NCBI GenBank assembly: GCA_036514995.1
Contig: DATBWB010000012.1
Location: 1-52,869 of the forward strand
Source: Candidatus Acidiferrales bacterium
GTDB lineage: Bacteria > Acidobacteriota > Terriglobia > Acidiferrales > DATBWB01
Direction: 5' to 3'
Length of the DNA: 52,869 bases
A program made the position numbers and the translations under genes. Of the stretch, positions 1-11,300 are shown in pieces (the stretch's first letter is position 1; each line of letters begins with the position of its first letter). Below the pieces are notes generated by a model that was given only the letters and a program-made list of their open reading frames with translations, was not told where the DNA came from and searched no databases.

Positions 1-2223
1 GGCCTGGCCGACCCGGAGAAGTGGCTGGCCAAGGTGGCTGCGGTCGGGGTGGTGCTCGAGGCAGACGAGTTGCTCGACGCGGTGACCCTGCTTGAGGCGG
101 CCGATGATCTTCGCCAGACTTTTCGCGAGGCGGCAAAGTCAGCGCCCCGGCTGGCGGAGTATTCCCGCCGCCTGGCCGATTTTCTTTCCGAGCGCAGCGC
201 CATCCGCCGGGCGATCCTTCCGAACGGAGAAATCTCCGACGATGCCTCGCCGGAATTGAAGCGCCTCCGCGCGAGCATGGCGGCCACGCGCGAAAAAATC
301 GAAAAAACGCTCAAGGCAATCCTCCGCGCCGCCGGGAGCGAGTTGCAGGACGAGTTCATTACCGTTCGCAATGATCGTTTTGTCATTCCGGTGCGGTCGA
401 GCGCGCGGCGAAAAATCCCTGGTGTCATCCACGCCGCCAGCGCCACCGGTCGGACGCTTTATGTCGAGCCGCTCGCGACCGTCGAGCTGAACAACAGGCT
501 GGTGCAGCTTGCCGAGCAGGAAGCGGCCGAGATCCATCGCATCCTCGAAGGACTGACCGGGCGACTGCGGGCCGTTCACGCGGCGCTTGAGCGGGCGGCG
601 AGCATTGTGGCGGAAGTGGATCTGGGGTTCGCCCGCGGCCGCTTTGCCCGGGAATTTGATTGCTGCATTCCGCGCTTCAATTCCGAGAAGCATCTCCGGC
701 TGCACGAGGTGCGCCACCCGCTGCTCGAAGAAACTCTGCGGGCAAACAGCGCGCAGCCCGTTCCGATCACGCTCCGGCTCGACCGCGAGAACCACATCAT
801 GGCCATCAGCGGGCCCAACACCGGCGGCAAAACCGTCGCGCTCAAGACGGTAGGCCTGGTGGCGCTGATGGCTCGCGCCGGAATTCCCGTGCCGGCAAGC
901 GACGCGGAGGTGCCGCTCTTCGACCATGTGCTGGCCGACATCGGCGACGAGCAATCCATCCAGGCAAGCCTTTCCACCTTTTCGGCTCACATGGGGAACC
1001 TCCGGCAGATGGCCGGGGCGGCGACGGAGCAATCGCTGGTGCTGATTGATGAGATTGGGACGGGGACCGACCCGGCGGAAGGCTCGGCGCTGGCGGTAGC
1101 GCTGCTCGAACATTTCCGCGGGCGCGGCTCCATGACCATTGCGACCACGCACCATCAGCGGCTCAAGGCCTATGCGGCGGCAACGCCGGGAGTGGTCAAC
1201 GCCGCCGTCGAATTCGACGAGGTAAACCTCCGCCCCACCTATCGCTTGCTCATGGGCGTGCCGGGAACTTCGAGCGGGATTGACATTGCCGCCCGGCTCG
1301 GCGTTCCTGAAGAAATTATCGCGAAAGCCCGTAGCCAGATCGAGGCGCCGGAGCGCGAAGCGGCGGAGCTGATCCGCTACCTCCACGCCAGCCGGGACGA
1401 AGTCGAAGCGCTCAAACGAAAGGCCCAGGCAGAACTGGCCGAACTGCAAGAAGAGCGGCAAAAGCTTTCAACCGAATGGGTCGAGCGCCAGCGAAAACGC
1501 CTGGCGGAGCTCGAGAAGCAGGTGCAGGAAATCGTGAAACGCTACGAAGCCGAACTGAGGCAGCTTGTCGCCGACGTGAAGGACAAAAAGATTCTGGCGA
1601 AACTGGAAAAGGCAGTGGGGCGGCGGGTGGCCGGCATTCGCGGTGATGCGAGGGAGGAATTCGACGCCACCGCGGTGGCGGCTTTGGCCGAAACGCAACA
1701 GGAGATCGTTCGAGCGGGCGGCCCGCTTCCCCGCGAAGCGTCGGAAGAAGTCCTCGAGCCGGTCTCGTTCGAGAATCTGAAGCCGGGAGTGATGCTGCGG
1801 CTCAAAGGAGTGACGCAACTTGCTCGCTTGCGCTCTTTCGATGGCCGCAAGGCCGAAGTCGAGCTGGGCCGCCTGCACATGAAAGTTCCGGTCGGCGACA
1901 TACAGGGCGTTTCGCTTAAGCCCGTTTCACCCAAGCCTGTGCGCACGGCTGTCCATGCCGTCGCCCAAGAAGTCCCGAACGAAATCAACTTGATTGGCTT
2001 CACGGTGGAAGAGGCACGGGAAAAAGTGGACAAGGTCCTTGATTCTGCCGCGCTTGCCGGCAAGCCGCGCGTGCGCCTCATCCACGGCCACGGCACCGGC
2101 GCCCTCCGCCGCGGCTTGGCCGAGTTCCTTGCCACGCATCCGCTGGTGGAGAAGTTCTATGCGGAGGAAATGGACCGCGGTGGGGATGCGGTCACCGTAG
2201 TAGAATTGCGGAGCAGCGAGTAA
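1..2223 (+). CDS. mutS2: Endonuclease MutS2, 5' end cut by window edge
   Basis: MutS2 is a MutS-like ATPase with a C-terminal Smr nuclease domain. In other bacteria it suppresses recombination or splits collided ribosomes. The frame is open to base 1, so the true start lies upstream and a short N-terminal piece is missing. Counting from the GTG at 34, Walker A GPNTGGKT is near residue 260, Walker B DEIGTGTD near 339, a charged coiled coil spans about 440-530, and the Smr domain runs from about 651 with HGHGTG near 684. The mismatch-recognition domains of MutS are absent, as expected for MutS2. The stop overlaps the next ATG by one base. Confidence 0.95.
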   Translation, partial: GLADPEKWLAKVAAVGVVLEADELLDAVTLLEAADDLRQTFREAAKSAPRLAEYSRRLADFLSERSAIRRAILPNGEISDDASPELKRLRASMAATREKIEKTLKAILRAAGSELQDEFITVRNDRFVIPVRSSARRKIPGVIHAASATGRTLYVEPLATVELNNRLVQLAEQEAAEIHRILEGLTGRLRAVHAALERAASIVAEVDLGFARGRFAREFDCCIPRFNSEKHLRLHEVRHPLLEETLRANSAQPVPITLRLDRENHIMAISGPNTGGKTVALKTVGLVALMARAGIPVPASDAEVPLFDHVLADIGDEQSIQASLSTFSAHMGNLRQMAGAATEQSLVLIDEIGTGTDPAEGSALAVALLEHFRGRGSMTIATTHHQRLKAYAAATPGVVNAAVEFDEVNLRPTYRLLMGVPGTSSGIDIAARLGVPEEIIAKARSQIEAPEREAAELIRYLHASRDEVEALKRKAQAELAELQEERQKLSTEWVERQRKRLAELEKQVQEIVKRYEAELRQLVADVKDKKILAKLEKAVGRRVAGIRGDAREEFDATAVAALAETQQEIVRAGGPLPREASEEVLEPVSFENLKPGVMLRLKGVTQLARLRSFDGRKAEVELGRLHMKVPVGDIQGVSLKPVSPKPVRTAVHAVAQEVPNEINLIGFTVEEAREKVDKVLDSAALAGKPRVRLIHGHGTGALRRGLAEFLATHPLVEKFYAEEMDRGGDAVTVVELRSSE

Positions 2224-2660
2224 TGGGCACAACGAAACTCGAAATTCGAAATTCGAAACTCGCTTCCGATCAGCGGAAGCCGCTGAAAGATTTTACTGAT
2301 CTGAATGCGTGGAAGCTGGCGCGAGAACTGCGAAAGAAAGTCTATGAGGTAACAAGAAAATCCCCCTCGGATGAGAAACACGTCCTCACGTCACAGGTCC
2401 GCCGTGCCGCTCTTTCTGTAACTGCTAACATTGCCGAGGGGTTCGGTAGATTTTCCTACCAGGAAAACATGCCGTTTTGTCGCCTGGCCAGTGGTTCTGC
2501 TTTTGAAGTGCGCGACCACCTCACGACTGCATTGGACGCCGGTTATCTGAGCCAACAAGATTGGCGCGAGATGGATGCACTGGCGCAGCGAGCCATTCAG
2601 GTCCTGAACGGCTATATTCGCTCGACGCGAGCGCTTCAGAAGCCGAAAGATACGTCGTAG
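2223..2660 (+). CDS. Four-helix-bundle protein (23S rRNA intervening-sequence protein family)
   Basis: A 145-residue protein of the S23/IVP four-helix-bundle family. The family is known from ORFs inside 23S rRNA intervening sequences and is related to the Avd accessory protein of diversity-generating retroelements. The family pattern is visible: DLNAWKLARELRKKVYEVT near residue 27, then SQVRRAALSVTANIAEGFGR, then a long C-terminal helix. The ATG overlaps the mutS2 stop (TAATG). The first residues after it (TKLEIRNSKLA) are encoded by one arm of a 33-bp inverted repeat that encloses the gene. The core fold starts only after that arm, so the N-terminal tail looks acquired. Molecular function is unknown. 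Confidence 0.85.
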   Translation: MGTTKLEIRNSKLASDQRKPLKDFTDLNAWKLARELRKKVYEVTRKSPSDEKHVLTSQVRRAALSVTANIAEGFGRFSYQENMPFCRLASGSAFEVRDHLTTALDAGYLSQQDWREMDALAQRAIQVLNGYIRSTRALQKPKDTS

Positions 2661-2699
2661 CGCAGCGCGAGTTTCGAATTTCGATTTTCGAGTTTCGTT
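2231..2699. repeat. 33-bp inverted repeat enclosing the four-helix-bundle gene
   Basis: The arms are 2231-2263 and 2667-2699. They match as reverse complements at 32 of 33 positions, and each is built from short CGAAA-type units (AACTCGAAATTCGAAA). The 469-bp unit sits exactly between the mutS2 stop and the dnaG ATG at 2704. In RNA the arms could form a long stem around the coding region, as in 23S rRNA intervening sequences. Mobility is an inference; I see no clear target-site duplication. Confidence 0.8.
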
Positions 2700-2703
2700 C
2701 TCT

Positions 2704-4512
2704 ATGGCTGAAGCCGGTTCATTTGCCGATCGCGTCAAGTCCCAAGCGGACATTGTCCGCATTGTGGGCGACTACGTGCGCCTGAAGAAGGCCGGACAAA
2801 ACTTCATGGGTCTTTGCCCGTTCCACTCGGAAAAGACGCCGTCGTTTGCCGTGCATCCGGTGCGGCAGATTTTCCACTGTTTCGGCTGCGGCGTTGGCGG
2901 CGATGTCTTCAATTTTGTGATGGACATGGAAAAGTGCGCCTTTCCGGAGGCCGTACGCATCGTTGCCGAGAAGTGCGGCATCCCGATTCCCAGGCAGCGA
3001 CCGCCGAGCGCCGAACAAGAGCAGGCCACGCGGCAGAAGGCGGCGCTTATGGAGATGCACCGGCTGGCGGCGGAGTTCTTTCAAGAAAATCTGAACGCGC
3101 CGGAGCCCGGCCACGGCGGGACGGGCGAAGGTGCGGTGGTGAGGGCTTATCTCGAAGACCGGGGACTCGCTGCCGCGACCATCCAGGAGTTCGGCATAGG
3201 CTATGCGCCGGCCGGAGGCGATGCGCTGCTGCGGGCGCTCCGGGCCAAGTTTGCCGACAACTTGCTCGAGGCCTCGGGGTTGGTCATCCGGGACGAGGCG
3301 GGACGGCTTTACGACCGGTTTCGCCGCCGGGTGATATTCCCGATTGCCAATGAGTCAGGCAAAGTGATTGCGTTTGGCGGCCGGGCCATGGGCGATGAAA
3401 TGCCGAAGTATCTGAATTCGCCCGAGACGCCGATTTATTCCAAGAGCCGGGTGCTTTACAACCTCCACCGCGCCAAGAACGCCATCCGGCAGAGCGATTT
3501 CGCCGTCCTGGTCGAAGGCTATATGGATACAATCGCGGTGGCAACCGCCGGGGTAGCCAACGTGGTCGCTTCCTGCGGCACCAGCCTGACCGAGACGCAG
3601 GCCAAAATGCTTTACCGCTTCAGCCGTCACGCGGTCGTGAGCTTTGATCCCGATTCGGCCGGCGTCGCGGCCACGGAGCGTTCGCTCAGCCTGCTGCTCG
3701 AGCAAGGCTTTGACGTGCGGGTGCTGGTCCTGCCCTCCGGGCAAGACCCGGACCTTTTCATTCGCAAGCAGGGTGCCGAGGCCTACCGGCAGAAGGTGGC
3801 CCAGGCACCGCCTTATCTCGACTACGTCGTCGGGCGCGCCCGGTCGGCGGCTGGCGGTAGCGGTCTTTCCGCTGCCTCCGGCGGGGCGGAGCGGAAGCTC
3901 GCCGCGCTGAACTTCGTGCTCCCTTACATCGCTCGGATTCCCGACCGCATCCTGCGCTCGGAATGGGCCAGCCGCGTGGCCCACGAATTGCAAATTGACG
4001 AACCGATCTTGCGGCAGGAGCTCAGGAAATCGGCCGCTGACCGCCGGACAAATATTCAGCCCAGGAAGGAATTTCTACCGGGCGGGGTCAAGCTGGCCGA
4101 GCGCCGGCTGGTGCATATCCTCATCGAAAGCGAAGAACACCGTGGCCAACTGGCTGAAGAACTGGCCAAACGGGGCGTCCATCGCGGAACGGAGACCGAA
4201 GCTGTTTTGGAGGGGCTGATTGGCGCGGTGCGTGCGGGAAAATCCCTGGATCCTACGGCGGTGGCTGAGACCCTTCCCGAGGTTGACCGGCGAAGGCTCT
4301 TCGAGATTGTGTTTGAACCTTCTGCGCCAGCGACGTGGCCGGAGGTGGCGAGCTGCCTCGAAGCGCTGGAGCATCGTCAGGCCGAGCTCGAACTGGGCGA
4401 GATGCAGCGCCAAATTGAAGAGGCGAGCCGGCGGAAAGATTCGGTCCGGGTGCGAGAGTTGCTCGAGCGCAAGCAGCAGTTGAGAAAACGGTTGACAGCC
4501 GCCGCCGAATAG
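2704..4512 (+). CDS. dnaG: DNA primase DnaG
   Basis: Makes RNA primers at the replication fork. The 602-residue length is typical. The N-terminal zinc finger has ligands C38, H41, C59 and C62. The RNA polymerase core follows. A Toprim region contains VLVEGYMDTIA and the acidic SFDPDSAG motif. The C-terminal helical part would bind the DnaB helicase. No Shine-Dalgarno sequence is visible: the T-rich arm of the inverted repeat ends four bases before the ATG and occupies the place of the ribosome-binding site. rpoD follows on the same strand, the common primase/sigma arrangement. Confidence 0.97.
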   Translation: MAEAGSFADRVKSQADIVRIVGDYVRLKKAGQNFMGLCPFHSEKTPSFAVHPVRQIFHCFGCGVGGDVFNFVMDMEKCAFPEAVRIVAEKCGIPIPRQRPPSAEQEQATRQKAALMEMHRLAAEFFQENLNAPEPGHGGTGEGAVVRAYLEDRGLAAATIQEFGIGYAPAGGDALLRALRAKFADNLLEASGLVIRDEAGRLYDRFRRRVIFPIANESGKVIAFGGRAMGDEMPKYLNSPETPIYSKSRVLYNLHRAKNAIRQSDFAVLVEGYMDTIAVATAGVANVVASCGTSLTETQAKMLYRFSRHAVVSFDPDSAGVAATERSLSLLLEQGFDVRVLVLPSGQDPDLFIRKQGAEAYRQKVAQAPPYLDYVVGRARSAAGGSGLSAASGGAERKLAALNFVLPYIARIPDRILRSEWASRVAHELQIDEPILRQELRKSAADRRTNIQPRKEFLPGGVKLAERRLVHILIESEEHRGQLAEELAKRGVHRGTETEAVLEGLIGAVRAGKSLDPTAVAETLPEVDRRRLFEIVFEPSAPATWPEVASCLEALEHRQAELELGEMQRQIEEASRRKDSVRVRELLERKQQLRKRLTAAAE

Positions 4513-4597
4513 GCTTATTTTTGATGGGTTTTGGGGAAACCGTCCGCAGCGTCACGGCATCCAATAACTGTGACGGGCGCTCCAACCTGCCAAGCAG

Positions 4598-4616
4598 GCC
4601 CCGATTCTATCGGGGC
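4598..4616. repeat. GC-rich hyphenated palindrome, family A
   Basis: GCCCCGAT, loop TCT, ATCGGGGC, in the 195-bp dnaG-rpoD spacer. The same unit with different loops recurs at 14683, 20652, 34320 and 45174. It could fold as a hairpin in the dnaG-rpoD transcript. Confidence 0.75.
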
Positions 4617-4707
4617 AGGCGTGAAGTTACGTACAAGACCTTCCCAGGCAAGCAGTTGCGTGCCCCTCGTTTCAGTTCGCATGCACCCCAGCGGGAGTTC
4701 ATAGATC

Positions 4708-6417
<1,710 letters not shown>

Positions 6418-6429
6418 TTCCGGCCCGGG

Positions 6430-6456
6430 CGTTCGAAACTCGAAAACCGAAAATCG
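6430..6456. repeat. CGAAA-type short-unit repeat
   Basis: CGTTCGAAACTCGAAAACCG followed by AAAATCG, just after the rpoD stop. It has the same composition and unit as the arms around the four-helix-bundle gene and the tracts at 27806 and 33563. Confidence 0.65.
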
Positions 6457-6461
6457 TCTCG

Positions 6462-6512
6462 CCGGCGGCCCGCTTTCCGTCGTTCGGGAACCGAGCCGCC
6501 GGTCGTGTTTTA
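6462..6512 (+). terminator. Possible rpoD terminator
   Basis: An 8-bp stem (CCGGCGGC at 6462-6469 with GCCGCCGG at 6495-6502) encloses a 25-base loop and is followed by TCGTGTTTTAT. It lies between the convergent rpoD and gltX genes. The long loop and short T run make it only a candidate. Confidence 0.35.
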
Positions 6513-6530
6513 TGCAACCTGAGCGACGAA

Positions 6531-7973
6531 CTAAGTCCGACTGGCGAGGAATTGGACCAGTTTTTCGAGGCGGGCGACAACGCGCTCCTTGCCGAGGGTG
6601 ACCATCGTTTCAAAGAGCGGCGGGGCAACCGCGCGGCCGGTCAGGCCGACGCGGGCGGCGTTGATCAGAAGCGCGGCCTTGACCCCTTCGCGTTCGGCGA
6701 GCCCGCGCAAAACGGCTTCGGCGGTGTCGTGCCGGAAGTCGGCGAGCGCCGCGAGCCCGTCGGTCAGAGCCTTCATCAGGCCGGGAAGTTTGGGATCCTT
6801 CAAGAATTTGTCCACGGCTGCCTGGTCATAAGAGAAATCGTCCGTCCAAAAGGCGCGGCCCCAGGCGGAGAAATCTTTCAGGCTGCGGGTGCGCGGGCGA
6901 AGCAGGTCCACCGTTTTTTCAAACCATGCCCGGCGCGGGCCGAAAAATTCCCCCTGCCAGAGACTGCACGCGCGCAGCTCTTTCTCGACCGCCCGGGCGA
7001 CGCGCTCGATGGGCATCTGCTGCAAGTATTGTGAGTTGAACCACTCCAGCTTTTCCCGGTTGAAGACGGCGTTGGTGCGGCTGACGGCCGAGAGAGAAAA
7101 GCGCCGGATCAACTCATCGGTCGAAAGCATTTCGGTATTGTCGCCAGGCGACCAGCCCAGCAACGCCAGAAAATTGCAAAACGCTTCCGGAAGGAATCCT
7201 TCCTCCCTGTAGGACGTGAGGGAAGTAGCCCCGTGGCGCTTGCTGAGCCGCGTGCGATCAGGGCCGAGGATGAGCGGCACGTGGGCGAAGATCGGCGCCG
7301 CTTCGCCGAGCGCCCGGTACATCAGCGCCTGCTTGGGGGTGTTGGAGATGTGGTCGGCGCCCCGAATGACGTGAGTGATCTTCATGGCAAGGTCGTCCGC
7401 CACCACACCCAGGTGGTAGGTGGGCAGTCCATCCGAGCGCAGAAGAACAAAATCTTCGATTTCGCTGTGGTCCACCTCGACCTGGCCATAAACGAGGTCT
7501 TCGAACGAAGTCTTCCCTTCCTCGGGCACGCGGAAGCGGACCGCCCGCTCTCTTCCCATGGACTGGAGCTGTTTCTGTTGCTCGGAACCTAGCCTTCGAC
7601 ACGTGCGGTCGTATTTCCACGGCCGGCCAGACATTTCGGCTGTCTTTCTTTTGGCCTCGATCTCGTCCCGAGTGCAGTAGCAATAGTAAGCGTGGCCGGA
7701 GTCGAGAAGCCGTTGGGCCAAGCTGCGGTAGCTCGATAGTCGTTCGGACTGATAGTAAGGACCCTCGTCCCAGTCGAGTCCCAACCATTTCAGGCTATCT
7801 AGAATCCCTTCAACAAGTTCCGGACGATTTCGGTCCATGTCAGTGTCTTCAACGCGGAGCACGAAAACGCCCTTTTCGTGCCTGGCAAAGAGCCAATTGA
7901 AAAGGGCAGTGCGAGCGCCGCCCACGTGCAGGTAGCCGGTCGGTGAGGGAGCAAATCGAACGCGGACGGTCAA
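6531..7973 (-). CDS. gltX: Glutamyl-tRNA synthetase
   Basis: Charges tRNA-Glu with glutamate in the cytoplasm. It is a 480-residue class I aminoacyl-tRNA synthetase. The N terminus carries [17 protein letters not shown], the HIGH-type ATP site. RLSKRHGA is the KMSKS-type loop. YYCYCTRDE with a downstream Cys forms a zinc-site-like segment, and the C terminus is the anticodon-binding helical domain. The start is TTG at 7973, with GGGAG in the upstream mRNA. No earlier ATG fits the conserved [12 protein letters not shown] start. It is convergent with rpoD and has no operon partner. Confidence 0.96.
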   Translation of the reverse strand: MTVRVRFAPSPTGYLHVGGARTALFNWLFARHEKGVFVLRVEDTDMDRNRPELVEGILDSLKWLGLDWDEGPYYQSERLSSYRSLAQRLLDSGHAYYCYCTRDEIEAKRKTAEMSGRPWKYDRTCRRLGSEQQKQLQSMGRERAVRFRVPEEGKTSFEDLVYGQVEVDHSEIEDFVLLRSDGLPTYHLGVVADDLAMKITHVIRGADHISNTPKQALMYRALGEAAPIFAHVPLILGPDRTRLSKRHGATSLTSYREEGFLPEAFCNFLALLGWSPGDNTEMLSTDELIRRFSLSAVSRTNAVFNREKLEWFNSQYLQQMPIERVARAVEKELRACSLWQGEFFGPRRAWFEKTVDLLRPRTRSLKDFSAWGRAFWTDDFSYDQAAVDKFLKDPKLPGLMKALTDGLAALADFRHDTAEAVLRGLAEREGVKAALLINAARVGLTGRAVAPPLFETMVTLGKERVVARLEKLVQFLASRT

Positions 7974-8366
7974 GGGATCAACTCCTGTCCCGCACAGCGG
8001 GAGGCTTTAGCCATGAACCGAAACGCCGCATGATAGCCCAATGGGCTCCTAAAAGCGACCCCGTGGCTCCGGGGGGGCGAGAAGTACCCTGGTACCATTG
8101 CCTGGGCGAAGCCACAAGACTATTATGGGCGGACGTTTAGGAGGGGAGTGTACCGTTCCCTGAAGGGAACGAGATTGCCCCAGGGAGCTGTTTGGCAAAG
8201 CCCGGCCACGGGCTGCGTCCCGCTCCGTCCTGTCCCAGCATTTTTCTGGACCGGGACGGAAGAAGTGAGCCACAAAGCTCGAGTCGATCCCGAAGGTCTG
8301 CGCTCGGGTGAGGCGTCCGGATCGCGAAGCTTCGGGAGAGGGTTTTACTAAAGGACCGAAGGCGCA
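7974..8366. other. 393-bp divergent spacer with stem-loops
   Basis: Lies between gltX (-) and the GGDEF/HD-GYP gene (+). I see a perfect 7-bp hairpin (CGTTCCC/GGGAACG, about 8154-8171). A second stem at about 8227-8261 is built from CCGTCC and GGACGG with an inner CCAG/CTGG. A small palindrome, CGAAGCTTCG, lies near 8334. No gene or clear promoter is seen. These stems may be leader RNA of the downstream signalling gene, but I cannot match them to a known riboswitch. Confidence 0.4.
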
Positions 8367-11300
8367 GTGGCGACAGAACACGCGATGACGGCACTGGTAC
8401 TGGTGGCCGCGACCACCACTGTCTCCGGTTTTTTCTTCCTCGTCTATCGCCTCAAGCGACAGCCGTATCTTCTCTGGTGGACGCTGGGTTGGTTTCTGCT
8501 CGCGTTGCACTACGGCGGCGCCTACCTCTACCAGAGCGCCGGTGAGCAACGCCTTTGGGCGCTGGCGGCGAGCCGGTGGCTGCTGGGGCTGGCCGTCTTG
8601 CTCCTGCTTGCGTCGGTGCGCATGTTTGCCCGACTGGGGAACTGGCCGCTCGGTTACTTGATCTTTGGGCTGGTCTTCGGCACCTGGTCGTTCCTGCAGA
8701 CAGCGCCGGTGAGCTGGCACCTGCCGCTTAATCCGGAGGTGGGCGCGGCAGCGGTGAACCTTTACATCGCCTGGCTGTTTTGGCGGGAAAGCCGGCGGCG
8801 CGATTCCTTCGCTGAGGCTTTGCTTGCTTGCGCCTTCGGGCTGTGGGCGCTGGCGCTGGCGGCGCAAGCCGCGTCGGCGTCGTTCATTGTGGATCCTTCC
8901 TATCGGTTGCTCAGCGCCAACCTGCCGCAACAACTGATCGCCGTGCTGATGGTGATGACGCAGTATGAGGATGAGAAACGCCGGGTGGAGCGCAACATGC
9001 TGGCGCTGTCCAGTTTGAACCTGGCCACCAGCAGCTTCGGCGCGGCCGGCGAAATGGACAGCATGATGCGGCAAGCGCTCGACCGCATCTTGAATGTCGT
9101 GCACGTGCAGGCGGGCTGCCTTTGGCTGCGGCACACGCCTCCCTTTCACGGCCGGGCTGCTTTCCTTGGGCTGACGGAGCGCTTCATCCGGGAGGTGCGT
9201 TCCGGCAGCCTCGACGGCTATCTGGTGGATACGGTGGCGCGCCTCGGGGGATTGATTGTCTTTCGCGATCTGACGCGGGATGAAAGTTGGAGCGCGCTCG
9301 AGCGCGAGCCTGAATTTGGACGCTTTGTCCAGGCGGCGCAGCGGGAAGGCTTGCGCAACGTGGTCGGGATCAGCCTGCAAGCGAAAGAACAGGTCTTTGG
9401 GCTGATGATGCTGGGCACCGGCGAGAGCCGCTGTTTTTCGCCAGCTGAGTTGCGCCTGCTGCTGGCGCTCGGTCACCAGATGGGAATTGCCGTGGAAAAC
9501 AGTTGGCTCCTCCAGCAGACCACGCGCCGCACCGAGGAATTGAATGCCATGCGGGAGATTGGCCGCGTCTTAAGCTCCACGCTGGCGACCCCAAGGCTTC
9601 TGGAAACCATCTATTCCGAGATTCGCAAGCTCTTTTCCGTGGACAACTTCTACATCGCTTTCTACGACGCTGCTCAGGAGATGCTCCATTTCGCCTTCGA
9701 GGCGGTGGCCGGGGTGGTGCAACCCTCGCGCAGCCGGGCGGCTGGCAATCATCTGACCGAGTACATGTTGCGGACGCGGCAGCCGGTCCTCATCCGCGAA
9801 CCCTTCGACGAAACCCTCGGCGAAATGGGCCAGGAGCCGGGCCGCTCCTTCCGGTCCTTCTGCGGGGTTCCCCTCGTGCTCTACAATCGGGCCATCGGCG
9901 CCATGGCCATCTACCACGAACAGGAGCGCCAGTTCGATCCGGGCCACCTGGATGTGTTGAAGATTCTCGCCAGCGAGGCGGCCATCGCGCTCGAAAACGC
10001 CCGCCTCTTTGCCGAGGAACAGAAGAGGTCGCGCCACCTGGCGGTGCTCAACAACATCTCCCGGCGGGCGATTACCACGCTCGAACCCGCTGCCATGCTG
10101 GCGGAGATCATGCAGGAGCTGAGCAGCGGACTGTCCTACGACCACATTGGCATCGGCATCCTCGACTACAACGCCAAAGAAGTTTCCCTGCAAGCGGAAG
10201 CGGGAACCCATCGTGGCGAGATTCGCCGCCGCGTGCCGATTGGTTCCGGCGTGATGGGAGAGGCGGCTCGCGACGGCAAAATGGTCATCGCCGAGAAAAT
10301 CAAACCGGAAGAAAATCGCGCCCTGCTGCCTGACGCGCGCTCGGCGCTCGCCTCACCCATCGCCTACGCCGACCAGGTCATCGGGGTGCTCAACATTGAG
10401 CGGCGGCACCCGGGCGCCTTTTCCCCGGAAGAAATTCTCCTCTTCCAGACACTGGCCGATCAGCTTGCCGGCGCCCTGCACAACGCCTATATGTTCCAGA
10501 AGGCGCAAGAACAGGCGATCACCGACGGCCTCACCGCGGTCAAGACCCATCGCTACTTCATGGAGGCGTTGCAATCGGAGTGGAAGCGTTCGACCCGCAC
10601 TTCCCGCTGCTTTTCCCTCGTGCTGCTGGACCTCGACCGCTTCAAATTCGTCAACGATTTCTACGGTCACCTTGAGGGCGACGTCGTCCTGCAACGGATT
10701 GGCCGCATCCTGGAGCAGAATTGCCGCCGCTCGGACGTGGTCGCCCGTTACGGCGGCGACGAGTTTGTCATCTTGATGCCGGAGAGTCCGGCCGAGCAGG
10801 CGCGGGGATTGGCCATCAAGCTGCGCGCCTGGATTGCCGCTGACCCGCTGCTCCACGAGAAAAACATCACCGCCAGCTTCGGCCTGGCGACCTTCCCCAT
10901 GCACGGCAGCACGCCGCAGGAATTGATCCAGGTGGCCGACGCGAGCATGTACGTGGCCAAGCATCAAGGCGGCAATACCGTCAGCAGCACCGACCATCCC
11001 CGCTTCGGTCCAGCTCATCGCTGGAACAAGGACGTCGTCGAGGCTTACCTGGGGGTGACGCTCAAGCGCCTGTTTGCTACCGGCCCGGAGGCTTTCGACG
11101 AAGTCTACCAGCGCCTCCAAAAATTCATGGAAGGTCTGCCGGACGACAACGGATCCCATGGCGTGCCCGGGGCGGTCATTGACACCGTCACGTCGCTGGC
11201 CTTTGCCATTGACGCCAAGGACCATTACACCCAGGGCCATTCGCAGAAGGTGGCGGAGTACGGGGTCCGCCTGGGCCGGATGCTGGGGCTATCGGAGAAG

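Noticed and set aside
4598-4616. Short palindromes as CRISPR repeats
   Set aside because: Copies are dispersed over the window, not arrayed with regular spacers, and no cas gene is present.
8150-8366. Possible c-di-GMP (GEMM) riboswitch before the GGDEF/HD-GYP gene
   Set aside because: ACAAAGC and GCAAAGCC strings recall part of the motif, but the GGCAAACC element, the tetraloop and the GGGTTACC segment are missing.
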